From NCBI RefSeq assembly GCF_964340395.1, contig NC_135568.1, positions 13,133,276 to 13,197,275 of the forward strand: DNA of 64,000 bases. The letters are read 5' to 3'. Both the position numbers and the translations under genes were made by a program. Below, in pieces: positions 48,211 through 61,043 of the stretch (the stretch's first letter is position 1; each line of letters opens with the position of its first letter). Under the pieces are notes generated by a model. The model saw only the letters and a program-made list of their open reading frames with translations, was not told the origin of the DNA and did not search any database. This DNA comes from Glandiceps talaboti. Lineage: Eukaryota; Hemichordata; Enteropneusta; Spengelidae.

Positions 48211-49644
48211 TTGAGTATATGTAAATAATGATGCTAGGCTGGAGTAACCAGTGCCCAATATATATGTATGTAGTATAAATAACACAATATAAAGCAAACT
48301 ACACAGGAGCCGTTACACAATGTTTTCAAGCTGTTGCGATCAGCAGATGTCGGATTAATTTGTTGAATATAATATTTTTGTTTGGATTTTTTCATCAACT
48401 GTGATGATATTAGACGGATTAAAATTAACTACAGCTTTTCACAGTTTTACTACTCTGCAGTCGGTATTGTTCAAACGAGCCACGAGAAAATAAATTAAAT
48501 CTGCACTATACTAGCTAACAACTAGATGATTAGGGATACTTAGGAATAATTAGGGATGCTACTTGTATGCTGAAGTAATAGAGTAACATGTTGAAATCAT
48601 GATTGCATGGCGAAAGGGGGAAGCCACAAATAACAAGTTCATGAGATTTACAGCACTATATTAAATCATGGCGGTAGAACCATGATTTAAGGTACAGTTT
48701 TACAAATAGTTTTACCCACAAGTAATTTAATATTGTGTACAGTACATGCAGTATTACGATAAAGGCATTATAACAAACAAAACAGTTTTAAAGAACATTT
48801 CTGTTGCAGTTAGTGCATTTTTATAAAGAAAAAGATAAAATAACCAAGACAAATGCCAACAAAAAACATTAACATTCACTGTATGCTTAAAAATATATCT
48901 TTTTGTGTATATCTTAGATAAGGATCGTATTATTAGCAAAAGTACTATTAGCAAAACATCAATTTTGGAGTTAAACTGGCGGTCGAAAATTTTCATTTTA
49001 GAATTATGGAATATTACGTTAAGCTAAAGTTTATTTTAAATATAATAGCCCTGTATATACAAAAAAGAAAACTATAGTGTTCAACTCAAAAATTGATTTT
49101 TTTTTCTCGTAATTTCAATTATTACAAGGCTTATTTTTTTTTAAAATTGTGTGGTTCCGATTACGCTCAATTTTAGAATAGGTGGGGAAGGTAGATTTTT
49201 TATTATTATATATATTTTTTATTTGTAAGTGTCTGGACAGTACAAAGTTAGGTGGGGTCGGGTATCCGGAACCAAACAATTATTTTTTTAGGCCTAACTA
49301 TTGATGAGATGCCCATCTGAGTCTTACTCTTAACTCAAAGTGCGCCCTCAACAGTCTGTTTTTTAATCGTCCTTGGTTGTTTTATTCTTCTTTACCCTTT
49401 CCTTCTGCAATTTTACTATATACCACTAATTGAATTCATTACCTTGGCTTGAGTATTTTATTTTACCCTACGGTGGATTTGGTTTCTATCTTGACTAATA
49501 TTAAAACTGCAAACAGCAGTATTTAATACTTTTATAAAAAAAAAAACAATGAAAAATAAATTTCAGTATAATTCATTTCAGTGCTCGTGATTAAGTGCTA
49601 TTGTACTTGACAGCTTGCTCTGACAGTTTGATCGGGTTAGTGTT
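48211..49644. other. Gene-free region
   Basis: No supported gene; AT-rich sequence with poly-T and poly-A runs. Confidence 0.5.
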
Positions 49645-49986
49645 GATTGATTGATTGATTGATTGAGTATATTATTCATCTTTCTGGCAAACATTTCTGT
49701 CGGCATAGGGTAGCAGTTGTGTGTTCTTTTATTTTCTGTCTCCACCAAGGCAGTTGCAGGCTGAACGACGAACGTAGCTGCCTTACGCAAAGCTTTTGGG
49801 TATTCAATATTACGGTTTATAGAAGTAAGTTTTTATCAATTTCTTTCCCACCTTTGACTCATAATCCGATGATTATGAAAACTTCATCCGGATTTCTCTT
49901 GAATACGACAGAAACTTTTTATTTATTTTTCAAAAATTCCTTTCCCTTTCATATTTTGACTTGCAAATCAACACTGATTCTAGTTA

Positions 49987-50072
<86 letters not shown>

Positions 50073-50355
50073 TTCACTATAGGTGACCAGACTTTTGTTT
50101 TGTGCATGTTTGTAACTGTCGATCAATTACCCCTACCGCCCTTCCCCCGCCCCCGTAATCATTTCTTGCAAAAAGAAAAAAAGTACACGCATTTAACCTT
50201 GTTTTGGACAAAATTACTACTAAATCCGTTACCTTAAAGTGTCCTGTTAAAAAAAATTCAACGGGCCCGACTTACCCATATTTTTGGCATTTGAATTTGA
50301 ATTTTTTCTTCTTTTTCTGTGGTGGGCAATACATCCTCATGCGAGATATATTGTT
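49645..50355 (+). repeat. Tandem segmental duplication, unit A
   Basis: Landmarks are 'ttctggcaaacatttctgtc' at the start, 'gcaggctgaacgacg', 'gggtattcaatatt', 'ggttcactataggtgaccag' and 'caacgggcccgacttaccc'. They recur in the same order in unit B. Unit A carries a (TA)n array (49988-50071) that unit B has only as 'tatgaatatatgtagg'. Confidence 0.8.
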
Positions 50356-50357
50356 AG

Positions 50358-50960
50358 ACGTTGATTAATTAAATTGTTCATCGTTCTGGCAAATATTTGT
50401 GCTGGCATAGGGGTTAGGGTTGTTTGTTCTTTTATTCTGTCTTGTTTAAAACAGCTGGCTGCAGGCTGAACAACATAGCTCTCCTATTCAAACGCATTGG
50501 GTATTCAATATTGCAGTTTATAGATTCTTAAATAATTTACTATTTTAATTTCCTTCTTCATCAGGATTTTTCTTGAATACGACAGAAACATGTGCTTTTC
50601 TTTCCACTAATTCATTTCGCTTATATATATGGACTTGCCAATCAACACTGTTATGAATATATGTAGGTTCACTCTAGGTGACCAGACTTTTGTTTTATGT
50701 AGTAGCATTTTTTTTTTAGGCGAGAACCTGTACTATAACAACCGTTACGTTATACACCGAATTCAACGATGTTTTAGGTGTCCCTTCAGAACATCAACTT
50801 TAATATCTACACCCCCATTAAGTAATAGATCGCGCTTACTTATTATGTTACGCCAGGAAAACATTTTTTTAAAGGCTGTTCAACGGGCGCGACCTACCCA
50901 TATCCTTTGTTTGTTTCTCTTGTTTTGGTGATGGGCAATATATCCTCTTGAGGGTTTCAC
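50358..50960 (+). repeat. Tandem segmental duplication, unit B
   Basis: Landmarks are 'ttctggcaaatatttgtgct', 'gcaggctgaacaac', 'gggtattcaatatt', 'ggttcactctaggtgaccag' and 'caacgggcgcgacctaccc'. It is about 100 bp shorter than unit A, mainly because the TA array has not expanded. Confidence 0.8.
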
Positions 50961-51785
50961 ATGTAAGTAAAATGGCTGCTGGACTACTATGCAGGCTTTG
51001 TTTCAAAATTATTTAGAGGGGTTTCTGAATATTTTCTTTAAAATAATACACGTGACCATATACATGTGAGTCAATTCCAAATTATGTATCTTATATAGTG
51101 GTTTACTTGGCTCAGATGATCCATACAAGAGTCAATTGAGATTAAACTAAGTTGTTGCATATCCAACTTCATTTTCGTATTCAGGTTCAGCTGTACACTG
51201 GAGTGGCAACACTTTTGTATTTCATTCTCAGATGTTGGTCTCGTGTGAAAGAATAGTCCTTTCCAAAATTTGCCATGGTGGCGCTCTACTTCCTGTCTGT
51301 GTGTACATTGGTATAGGTTACTTAATATGCATAGTCAAAAGTAAACTGACGAGGCGACGTTTCGAGTAAAACTGGAACATAGACTTTATTTTGTCAAAGA
51401 TCTGAGTTTGGCCTCGCTCAGAATTGGAGCCAGGTGAGACAGATACTCACATACTCAAAGTAACCTACACATGTTATAAGTTTCTTGGTTAATCATAGAG
51501 CACTGTTACATGCTTTCCTTGATGTCTGAACAATACGAAAAACATACCTGATTTACACTTCTACAGAATACCTAGAGACAAAACTCTTAAGAAACGGTAC
51601 TGTGAAGTAATGATACACCCAATTTGTGCGAGGGCGATGTATTCGCAATTTCCTGTTTGCAGTCTGGAATACCCTATAGTATGAACAGATTTTGTCTCCG
51701 AAATGTAGGAGTATATGTAATACACCATTTACATTATTTCCTTTGTTCCTTTTCAGTCAACAAGTCAGAACAGGCAGGACAAACG

Positions 51786-52988
51786 ATGCAAGCACAAAGG
51801 CAAGGCGTTTTAAAAAGGTATAGGGCAGGAATGTCTGCTTTGTTTATCATACTTTTGGTGACAATATGGCTGTTCCAACACGCTAAGATCGAAAATAGTA
51901 ATAATCCCGTGAATATGAACATTACAGAGGATTCCAAACCCACTAAACTTCGAATTCAATCTGATGATATGATGATGATGGAATCAGAAACCCAAAATTA
52001 TGTACACGTTTTATCAAAGAATCAGGAATCGTTACCAGCTCAGCCAGGTCACCAAGCCTTCTCATTCAACCGAAGTATACTTATACACGCGAGAATGCGT
52101 ACGGGTTCAACAATATTAGGGATGTATTTCTCAAAAGATCCGAACTTCTTTAATATCTATGAACCAGGGCATTTTTTCATGAGATCACTTGACCTGAACT
52201 CACACAACGACAGCACTCATCAACTGATAAATATTCAACAGCCACTTATTGATGGTATTCATGATTTTACCAAATGCGATTTCAGGAATCACAAGGAAGT
52301 CTTCGATTTTTTGACAAACGTACGCTGGGAACGACGAAAGATTGGAATTGAACAACCAAGTATTACACTCCCTGAAATTACGTCATTCTGTAAATCGAAA
52401 CAGAATTTTGTCACTAAAGTGGTCAGAATAACTGACATTTCTGCTGCATACCATGTGATCGAAAGGGACGATCTCAAAGTAATTTACCTTGTCCGAGACC
52501 CACGTGGTATGATGTCATCGCGTGAAGTGATGGAACGGCTAGATTATACAGAACAATCAACAGATATCATGCCTGCTATCACAAAGTTTGAATTATTAAC
52601 ACAATACTACTGTCATTGGATAGAGGTGAACATTAAGAGCATCTTGAGTGGACCAAGCTGGCTACGAAAACATCTTATAATTGTAAGATACGAAGATTTG
52701 GCTGACAGGCCAGAGGACATTGTGCCCAAACTATACGAGTTTATTGGTCTACCAATGCATGCCAATGTTGAAAGGATGTTTCAGAACGACGACTCCAAGC
52801 GAGGAAATGGCGAGGCGTGGAGATATAAGTTACCGTATTATCGAACACAGCTAGTTCAAGACATCTGTTCAGATGAAGTATTTCGAATGTTTGGATATAT
52901 GAAAATAAAGAGTGAAAGTGACCTCATCGATAAGAATTTATCGACAATATCAGACTTTTCATTTAAAGATACTGAAGTTGCTCTGTAA
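51786..52988 (+). CDS. Golgi carbohydrate sulfotransferase, CHST1/CHST3-like (400 aa)
   Basis: A type II membrane protein: short cytosolic N-terminus, TM at residues 14-31 (AGMSALFIILLVTIWLF), a stem of about 60 residues, then the catalytic domain. The 5'-phosphosulfate loop is RMRTGST (residues 103-109) with EP at 126-127. The 3'-phosphate motif is YLVRDPRGMMSSR (234-246), and VRYEDLADRPEDIVPKLYEF (300-319) is typical of the GlcNAc/Gal 6-O-sulfotransferase family. It would use PAPS to sulfate a luminal glycan; acceptor and position cannot be told from sequence. The coding region is a single exon. The acceptor ccttttcag ends at 51756, 29 bases before the ATG, so the 5' UTR is spliced. In-frame codons upstream of 51757 are intron. 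Potential N-glycosylation sites occur at N45, N95, N141 and N384. Confidence 0.88.
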   Translation: MQAQRQGVLKRYRAGMSALFIILLVTIWLFQHAKIENSNNPVNMNITEDSKPTKLRIQSDDMMMMESETQNYVHVLSKNQESLPAQPGHQAFSFNRSILIHARMRTGSTILGMYFSKDPNFFNIYEPGHFFMRSLDLNSHNDSTHQLINIQQPLIDGIHDFTKCDFRNHKEVFDFLTNVRWERRKIGIEQPSITLPEITSFCKSKQNFVTKVVRITDISAAYHVIERDDLKVIYLVRDPRGMMSSREVMERLDYTEQSTDIMPAITKFELLTQYYCHWIEVNIKSILSGPSWLRKHLIIVRYEDLADRPEDIVPKLYEFIGLPMHANVERMFQNDDSKRGNGEAWRYKLPYYRTQLVQDICSDEVFRMFGYMKIKSESDLIDKNLSTISDFSFKDTEVAL

Positions 52989-55900
52989 TATAATATTTCG
53001 AAAATTATCTCAAATGTCATGAAAGGAAAATGTTTATTTAAAACACCATTTTTGCTTGTTAATACCTTTATTATTGCCTTAAAGAGTTAACATGCAAGAC
53101 AAAAACAGTAAGTAAATCCTGGGAAAATTATAAAGGCAAAACTGTGAACATGGTCAGCAGTCACGTGACATGAGATAATAATATTGGTTTCTTATATAGC
53201 GGTGGTGATAATGGTAATGATAATATTGGAGCTTAAGAAGTTTAAACTATTTGTCGTGCCTTACTGATAAAAATATCCACGGCTACCGCAATCGATATTT
53301 TACAGGGAATGGATCCCCTGTGATGTCACGGTTTTTTGAATATTAGACAAGATAAAATCTGTTGCTTTCAGTCACATTCACTTACACTTATCGATATGGT
53401 AGAATTGGTGGCTATCAAAATTTCTCTTGGTGGAGTACTGTCGAGCGATATAGCCAATTACAGACATATCACTGCTTTGACAGTTATCTGTTGGTGTGAA
53501 AGTATTTGATGTGCGTTGGTTGACTGCGAGATTAACTTGTGTGTGTCTCTCGGAAGATACCAGTCCTGTTCTTCTGGTTAGGAATAAGTTCCTCCAGTTG
53601 TATTAGTAGATCATGATCTGTTTGATTGTTGTCACGTAATAGCAAATTAGTGCCTAGTTCGGACATGCTACTGCCACAACAGACATGTATCGATGCGCCA
53701 CTTTTAGGATGATGTACGTAAAGAAAATATGTGTTAATTCCGTTACAGTAGTAGGGACTATTCCGCAAACGTTTTTTTTAGAGAAGGGTTTGGATGTGTG
53801 TGTGTGTGAATATATCAGGAGTACTGTAGTATTTTTAAATCTGCTCTCTAAGTGTATATCATTATAGAAAACTATCACGTAATGGCAATTAATCAAATAC
53901 GATTCCACAGGCTGTCTCTTTTTGTCCATAGCTGTCACACCTTAGTGTAATTCAATTAATTCTTTATGTGTACGTGTAATCCCACGACATCAATGTTAGT
54001 CTTAGTCCTACGTCATAATGTTCCAGGTATGATTCCGCGGATTGATACAAATAGCTCGAGCTCGACGGAAGCAAGCTACCGGCCGCTACTTCATCGATAT
54101 TTTGACTACAGAAATAAATGTAAATAAAAAGTACCTCTGGATACCAGACTCTTAGCACCCAAGGGTGTAGGTAAAGTAATGTATGCAGTAACCAGTTTTG
54201 AAATTATATTTTCATTTTTTGATAATGTGGTCGTAGCGTAGAAACGAAACAAGTCATTCTGAACAGCCCAGAGAAAAAAGTTCGGCAGAACATGAGTGAT
54301 TCGAGATTTTGATCGGTCCAGGATGACATTACTCAAGTAATGATTTGCACACGTGTATGTGACAAATCGTTATAAATCACTGTTTATGACAATTCCTGTC
54401 TATGCCGTTAAATTTTAGTGCACTATATACTCTTTGTGTATGTTGTTGTCTTTCCTTTAATTACAGACAATTTCCATATCATATTGCGACATTTACAAGT
54501 GGTAAAAGGTTTATATATGTTAAAATGTATTAAAATCCATCAACAGCTGTTATATGTACATATTGTCTGAAAACACTTTTAGTATTGTAAGTTTGAATGT
54601 ATATGATGATGTACCGTCGTCATAGGCGTCAATACAGTGCAACATTCGTGAACAAGTAGGCTGTGTAATTAGCTGATGGTGAAAGGGCTTCAGAAGTAAA
54701 ATTTCCAAATGCTTGTAAGTATCAGCTGTACTTCAAAGTCTTTAGTGTGATTTCAAATCATGTTGTTCTAATCGATGCAAAGTGGTGTATTTGAAATATT
54801 TAAATTAAGAAAACGTCTCCTGATGGTTTATCATAGTGTAAATGGATAGCAAATCAACTTCAAATCATGTTCAAAAAAATTGCACTATTAGCCGAAACCT
54901 TCTCGGTGTTCTTCCCTATTTGGCTGATCTGAGACAGATCCAATCGCGAATGGCAAACATATGAAGGTGGCATTAGTATAGGAACAATAGTAACCACCCT
55001 GTTCATGTGCTATTCCCTGTGTCGTCATGTTGTATTTTTTATAATGGTAGTCAGTTCAGTACTAGAACACTTTGTTGCATGTCTCCACTAAATGCTTACT
55101 AATTACACTATTGTCTGTGTCATCCTTTTGCATGATAAAAAACCTATGACGAAGAAACTAAACATGTTCAATCAACGACAACGCAATGACCACTCTAAAA
55201 TAACGAACTATGATATTGTCTGCCATTGATATGATGCGATCACATGCACAACTGATGTGTACTGAACGTGTAACTGATCCATCTGACGAGACTAACAAGA
55301 ATTGAAGTTATCAGACAAGGGGTCCATTTTATCCTGATTACAAATTTTGAGTGCTTCAAAACTTGCATTCTTGCCAACATTGTTATACTTTCTTCTGCCA
55401 TAACCCTATCAGGTCATCATATACATTGTAGCAAGCAGATTAAAAGATAAGAATTGTACTTCATTCCTGCCATATGAGACGATAATAAGGGGAAATAATA
55501 ACTCTGCGTCGGCTACAATTTGGGCATTTTTTCATCAATCAGTATGTTATTAATTCCAGCAAACGTGCTTTTCAATCATACAATCATTATCTTAAGAATG
55601 CAAACTTCAAATGTCATAATCATCTGGTACATACTAAATTATAAAGAAAGCTTATATTTCCAATACAAATTGTTTGAAGGTTTATCGCGTTTACATTTTT
55701 GAAGCATTTGCATACTTAATTATCATTGGTAAATAGATAACATTTATGAATGCAATCCTCATATTTCTGAAATTAGGTACTTATTAGGATTAGAACACAA
55801 CACACGTGTCCTATATGGCTTGTTGTGGCTTTTAAATGAGCTATTTTCATAATTAATTTACTTATTAAGAGATATATCAGTTATGGTAGCTGATGATTTC

Positions 55901-56060
55901 TAACAATTCGTGTAGGAAAAACGACCTAAGGTTTTTTTTTTACAATCAGTTTACAGCTGGTATTAACTTAAATTTGTCAAAGTTTAGTAAGTTATTTCAA
56001 CTTATATTTAAATTTTTACCGTTTTCATATTCCTTGTTTTGTTTTGTATCCATTTCTTTA
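52989..56060. other. Spacer between the two sulfotransferase copies
   Basis: About 3 kb without a supported gene. The intact gene's 3' UTR lies in the first part, but no clear AATAAA was found close to the stop. The 5' region of the pseudogene copy occupies the end. Confidence 0.5.
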
Positions 56061-56090
56061 AACAGCGCTGTAGCAAATGAAAGGAAGAAG

Positions 56091-57207
56091 ATGCGATTAC
56101 TAAATATAGGAGTTATTTTCAAAACAATACCATATGTATTGTTCATCTTTTTGGTTATCGTGATGTGGCTACGTCTAAAGAGTTTAATAGTGAATGATAA
56201 GCAAAATGATCCGGCAACTGGGTCTCAGACGGAGAATAAAGCACTGTTTGTTGAAAATAAAATGTTAACCAACAGTGAAGATCACGTTTCATCGATACCA
56301 AACCATTCATCTCCAGTGCAGTTTAGTGGCAGAAATTACTCATTCAAACGACGGATACTGATCAATGCAAGGATACGTACAGGTTCAACAACCAGGATAT
56401 TTCTTTTTGAGGTGTGGTAAATTGAATATATTCAATGATAGTCAGATATCCAACAGCCAATGCTAGACAGCATACATGATTTCATTCGATGTGATTTCAG
56501 AAATCATAGAGAATTTTTTGATTTCTTAAAAGCTGTACATTGGGGCACGAAAGGATGGCTATTGAAGTATCGCAAGAAACACCATCCGGAGTGGCGTTTG
56601 TTTGCAAATCAAAACAAAACTTCATTGCCAAGGTGGTCAGACTAACCGACATTTCTAATGCCTACGATTTGATACAGGAGGATAACATGAAAGTAATTTA
56701 CCTTGTGCGAGATCCACGCGGTATGATAACATCGCGTGAAGTGATGTAAAATATTGATTATACAGAACAATCAGGAAATGGAATGACTGCTATAAAGAAA
56801 TTTAAATTAATAACACAGTACTACTGTCAGTGGATGGACGCAAACATTAAAAGTATTTTGAGGGGACCAAGATGGCTTCTCAAAAATGTCATTATTGTAA
56901 GATACGAAGATTTCGCTGACAGGCCAGAGGACATTGTGCCCAAACTGTACGAGTTTATTGGTGTACCTCTACATGCCAACGTTGAACATTATGTTCATGA
57001 AAGATGGTCCAAAAACGAGGAAATGGCGATGCGTGGAGATATAAGTTACCGTATTATCGAACAAAGCTAGTGCAAGACATCTGTTCAGACGATGTATTTC
57101 GAGCTTTTGGATATATAAAAGTAGACTGTGAGAGTGACCTACTCGATAAGAAAATATCGGTAATATCAGATTCTGTAAACTTAGAAAACGTTAAAGTTGC
57201 CTTGTAA
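56091..57207 (+). pseudogene. Tandem sulfotransferase paralogue, pseudogene
   Basis: It starts MRLLNIGVIFKTIPYVLFIF, aligned to the TM region of 51786-52988, and ends SVNLENVKVAL. The phosphosulfate loop reads RIRTGST but is followed by a frameshift and loss of about 35 codons (56390-56460). Another frameshift lies near 56545, an in-frame TAA follows SREVM at 56747-56749, and a further frameshift occurs at 56985-57010. Between lesions, long blocks stay very similar to the intact gene (YLVRDPRGM, VRYEDFADRPEDIVPKLYEF). An acceptor-like tttaaacag at about 56063 parallels the intact gene, so it arose by genomic tandem duplication, not retroposition. No functional product is expected. Confidence 0.88.
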
Positions 57208-57267
57208 GAGTTATTTGGTGGAGTGATTGAAGATGTCCACTGACCATTTGTTTTTATTTAATCACAG

Positions 57268-57420
57268 TACAATACAATACAATACAACACAACACAACAC
57301 AACACAACACAACACAACACAACACAACACAACACAACACAACACAGCACAACACAACACAACACAACACAACACAGCACAGCACAGCACAACACAACAC
57401 AACATAGCAGAGCATAAGAC
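57268..57420. repeat. (ACACA)n pentanucleotide array
   Basis: About 150 bp of AACAC pentamers with AGCAC variants begins roughly 60 bases past the pseudogene stop and continues into AATAC and TATAT pentamers up to about 57650. Confidence 0.95.
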
Positions 57421-58449
57421 AACACAAAACAATTATCTCAATTAAATCAGCACAATACAATACAATACAATTCAATACAATATAATATAATAATATAATG
57501 TAATACACCACAATACAATATACTTTACTATATGGTGGTGATGTTGTCTTTCGTGTAATGTTATATTATATTATATTATATTATATCATTACGCAACGTT
57601 ATGTTACATATATCATATTATATCATATCATACATATCATATCATATCATATCACGTCTTAAAGTGTAACGTCTTAAGAATGCTTCATGGCTTGTAGTAA
57701 TTTTGTGCACTAGAAAATTTTCTGATTAGGGGTAATACTAGTAATTCGTTGTCATGACAAAACGTCAAGTATCTAAATATTGTGGGAATATTCGAAATTT
57801 ACCATGTGGGTATTTACTTAGGATTTCTGATTAATACAACATCTTCGGAGATTCTGGGAAAAGAGTAAACAAAATGTACATGACTTCCGTTGTTGGTGAG
57901 TTATTAGTCCAGGTTCTGAGGTGACTGATTATACCATGCACGAGCCAAGTTGAACAAAAAAGTTGGAATATACACTCTGGTCGTTGTACGTCACTGGTTC
58001 TTCTGTGTTCAAAATATGAGTCAAAACATACAAAATGGTCATTATCTTCTCCGATTTTTCATTGATATTACAAACAATACTGGTGTAATTATGTTATTCC
58101 CCTATACAAATTAATACTCGTTACCTATGGGTTGTTGCTATTCGTCTAGCGACTCATGGTGACAAAGGCCCCTTTGGTCAACCTTCTCTATTTTCCGTGG
58201 CTTAACAAACAAAAATATTGGGAATAACATCTCAATATACGTACATATATGCTAAGGGCATCAATGTCTTCCCCAAGAGATGAACCGTCGTTACATGATG
58301 TGGTGTGGTGTGATGTGATGTGAGGTGAGGTGAAGTGGTGTGGTGTGGTGTGATGTGGTGTGGTGTGATGTGATGTGATTTCTTTAAATTTATAAACAAC
58401 GTAGTTGTCCGCAAAGAAATGCATTTTTAAGAGCTTAGCTACTTTATCA

Positions 58450-58870
58450 AGTATTAAAACGAAAGTCATGAAACCAGAAACAAAACTTTGCCTAGCTGGA
58501 CAAATATCTTACTGACATAGTTACATTTTATCTTCTGGAATCACAGAAGTCTGACCAATATTGCTTCTTTAATCGTCTGACGAGACATACATAACCAATA
58601 TTGCCACACTTTCTTTGCGCTGACAGTGAGTTACTATCATTAATAATATGTACAAGAATAACATCTGACGATGCAACTAACGTTGGCACGTTCACTCTGT
58701 TCATTTTGAGACAATCAATCGACTAAAATGTAACAATTATTGTCACCTCGACGATGACATGTGGAAATAGTAATAAGATTTTTTTGTCGAGCCAGACGAT
58801 ACGGTTTAGCAATGTCTCTGATATATTTGTCTGGCAAGATAATAAAACGTAGCACATATCTTATAGTGAG
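58450..58870. repeat. Dispersed repeat family C, copy 4
   Basis: The first part matches 45780-45910. The second part has 'aatagtaataagatttttttgtcgagccagacgatacgg' in two blocks, the clearest version of the family motif. Confidence 0.6.
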
Positions 58871-59105
58871 ACTGTTTTAACCCAGATTGATAGGTTGATG
58901 CGGATGCCGATATATTTGAAGCTCTTAGTGGTGACGGTGTTAAGAGTACCGAAAGCTTTGCTCAAAACGAGAGTACTAACAACTGCTTGACATTCCTGGT
59001 TGACCTTTTTAGCTGGTTCATTTATAGGGCCAGTGTCATTTCGCGAACGTTATGCTAAGCACGGGAAAAGACAGTCAAAATGATCCAGAATGTGGCGAAA
59101 GGTAA

Positions 59106-59107
<2 letters not shown>

Positions 59108-59138
<31 letters not shown>

Positions 59139-59325
59139 TGTATGTATGTATGTATGTATGTGTGCGTATGTATGTATGTGTGTATGTATGTATGTATGTA
59201 TGTATGTATGTATGTATGTGTATATATGTATGTATGTATGTATGTATGCATGTATGTATGCATGCATGTATGTATGTATGTATGTATGTATGTGTGCGTA
59301 TGTATGTATGTGTGTATGTATGTAT
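59108..59325. repeat. (TATG)n microsatellite
   Basis: About 218 bp of TATG with periodic TGCG and GCATG variants that suggest internal duplication of a block of about 100 bp (59155-59185 resembles 59285-59315). Confidence 0.95.
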
Positions 59326-59803
59326 AAAACTAATCTAGTCAATGACACAATAATTCATATATTAGGGAGAGGTTATTGTTTTCTTAAGGAGAAGTTCTTG
59401 TGTACAAATAAACCTATTACAGCTTTTGGTGTCGAGAAACTAAACATTTTGAGCACTTTATGTGGTTGTATTTGGTTTACAATTGTAGTAAAAGTCATGA
59501 TGTGTATTTTGATTGCATGATCTTGATTTTTTGTGTGCTATATTAACAATTATAATCATTCCAAACTGTACCCAAGTAAGGTGTAATCAACAGTCCGATT
59601 ATATTGTTTTGTGAAACTATTGATCTATTGGTTTCTATGCACAATCCCGCCCTGTGTAGAGACAATTTGAAATTAATGTTTTTTTATGTTTTTCATCTGT
59701 TGTCATACTTTCCAAAGGAAATTAGTTTAATGAATAGGTTTATTTAGACCTTAGATATTCGATTGACATTTTGCTATGATTTTAGAATTTCACATGCACA
59801 ACT

Positions 59804-59953
<150 letters not shown>

Positions 59954-60758
59954 TATCAGCCAATAACCTCTGGGCGCTGATGTAAAGATCCACAAGCAGA
60001 AAACATACGTTATGCTGCTAAGATATAAACAATTTAACATATATATTTTATTATAAGCATTCACGCCGTAACTCAAAGTGTAACAACTGCTATAATAATT
60101 AACGTTTAGTGATATTATAGGATTTCCTTGAATGCAATCATACATAAAAGCGATATCTATTGTATGAGATATGTTAAATTCATTTATGATCCATTGAAAC
60201 ACATGATATATTTGTCTCATTGGCCATCATAAAGCCATATGGCTGGTTACACAATTCGTGATCGAAATCTGCAGTATTCACGCAAAAGTATGATTTTTTA
60301 ACGCAACAGATTTTTTTGCAATTAGATGGGTAACATGTAACATCGTGCAACATACAAGGATGGTGAACTTACACTTTATTGATAGAGGTCAAAGTTCAAA
60401 ATATTTAACCACTCGGTGATATAGGTAATTATGCATCAAGAAAGATATGTTAATTTCATTTTGATTCGTATTCTGTTATGATTGGGACAGGGATATGTGA
60501 CTGTCATTATTTTTTTTCGACACATATCCTATTGAATTTGAATATTTAATATTCGATTATTCATTGAATTTTGCAGCTGGAAATTGTAGGTTTTTAAGAT
60601 ATGATTGTGTCAAGTTATAGTTTTCATTTAATTTTGGAGCTAGACACGTTGTGGGTTTTTTGGCAACGTTGGGATGATGACGAGGGTAGATAAAGATATT
60701 GTTCTTCAACGGAATTGTTCTAAGGTTATGAATAAATTATATCACTGTCTCTTTCAGT

Positions 60759-61043
60759 TTAGTCTTTTTCTTCGTCTCTCTTGAACATGCTCCATCCGTA
60801 GAATTTGTCTTGTTTCGCTCTCTTTCCAAAATCTATGGGCATACCAAACATTTCGTCATTGATTCGTTGTTTCGTTGCTTCGTCTTCGGCATCCTTTTGT
60901 AGGTTTTGTAATAAAAAGGCTTTGAAAGCTTTGAGGTGTTGTGACAGACTAACATTGTCTTCTGTATTTGTGGGGGCGCTGTTCACTATGACAGCCAAAC
61001 TGATGACAGTAAACGCAGCAACCATTAAATTCCTCATCGTCAT
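60759..61043 (-). CDS. Small neuropeptide-like precursor with MPIDFamide and FYGWSMF (94 aa)
   Basis: ATG at 61041-61043 starts a signal peptide (MTMRNLMVAAFTVISLAVIVNSA). A spacer helix follows, then INDEMFGMPIDFG-KR (residues 61-75), AKQDKFYGWSMF-KR (76-89) and the acidic tail DEEKD. The first segment has the Gly-Lys-Arg amidation signal, predicting an ...MPIDFamide. The second has KR but no Gly, so it would have a free C-terminus. YGWSMF resembles the YGWGMMF core of the CCK-type precursor at 18251-19135, and GMPIDF recalls the DF-amide end of vertebrate CCK, but both are weak similarities. An acceptor (tttctgtcgacag) lies about 17 bases before the ATG, so a 5' UTR exon is expected upstream and the longer frame to 61151 is not used. 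No named family recognised. Confidence 0.65.
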   Translation of the reverse strand: MTMRNLMVAAFTVISLAVIVNSAPTNTEDNVSLSQHLKAFKAFLLQNLQKDAEDEATKQRINDEMFGMPIDFGKRAKQDKFYGWSMFKRDEEKD

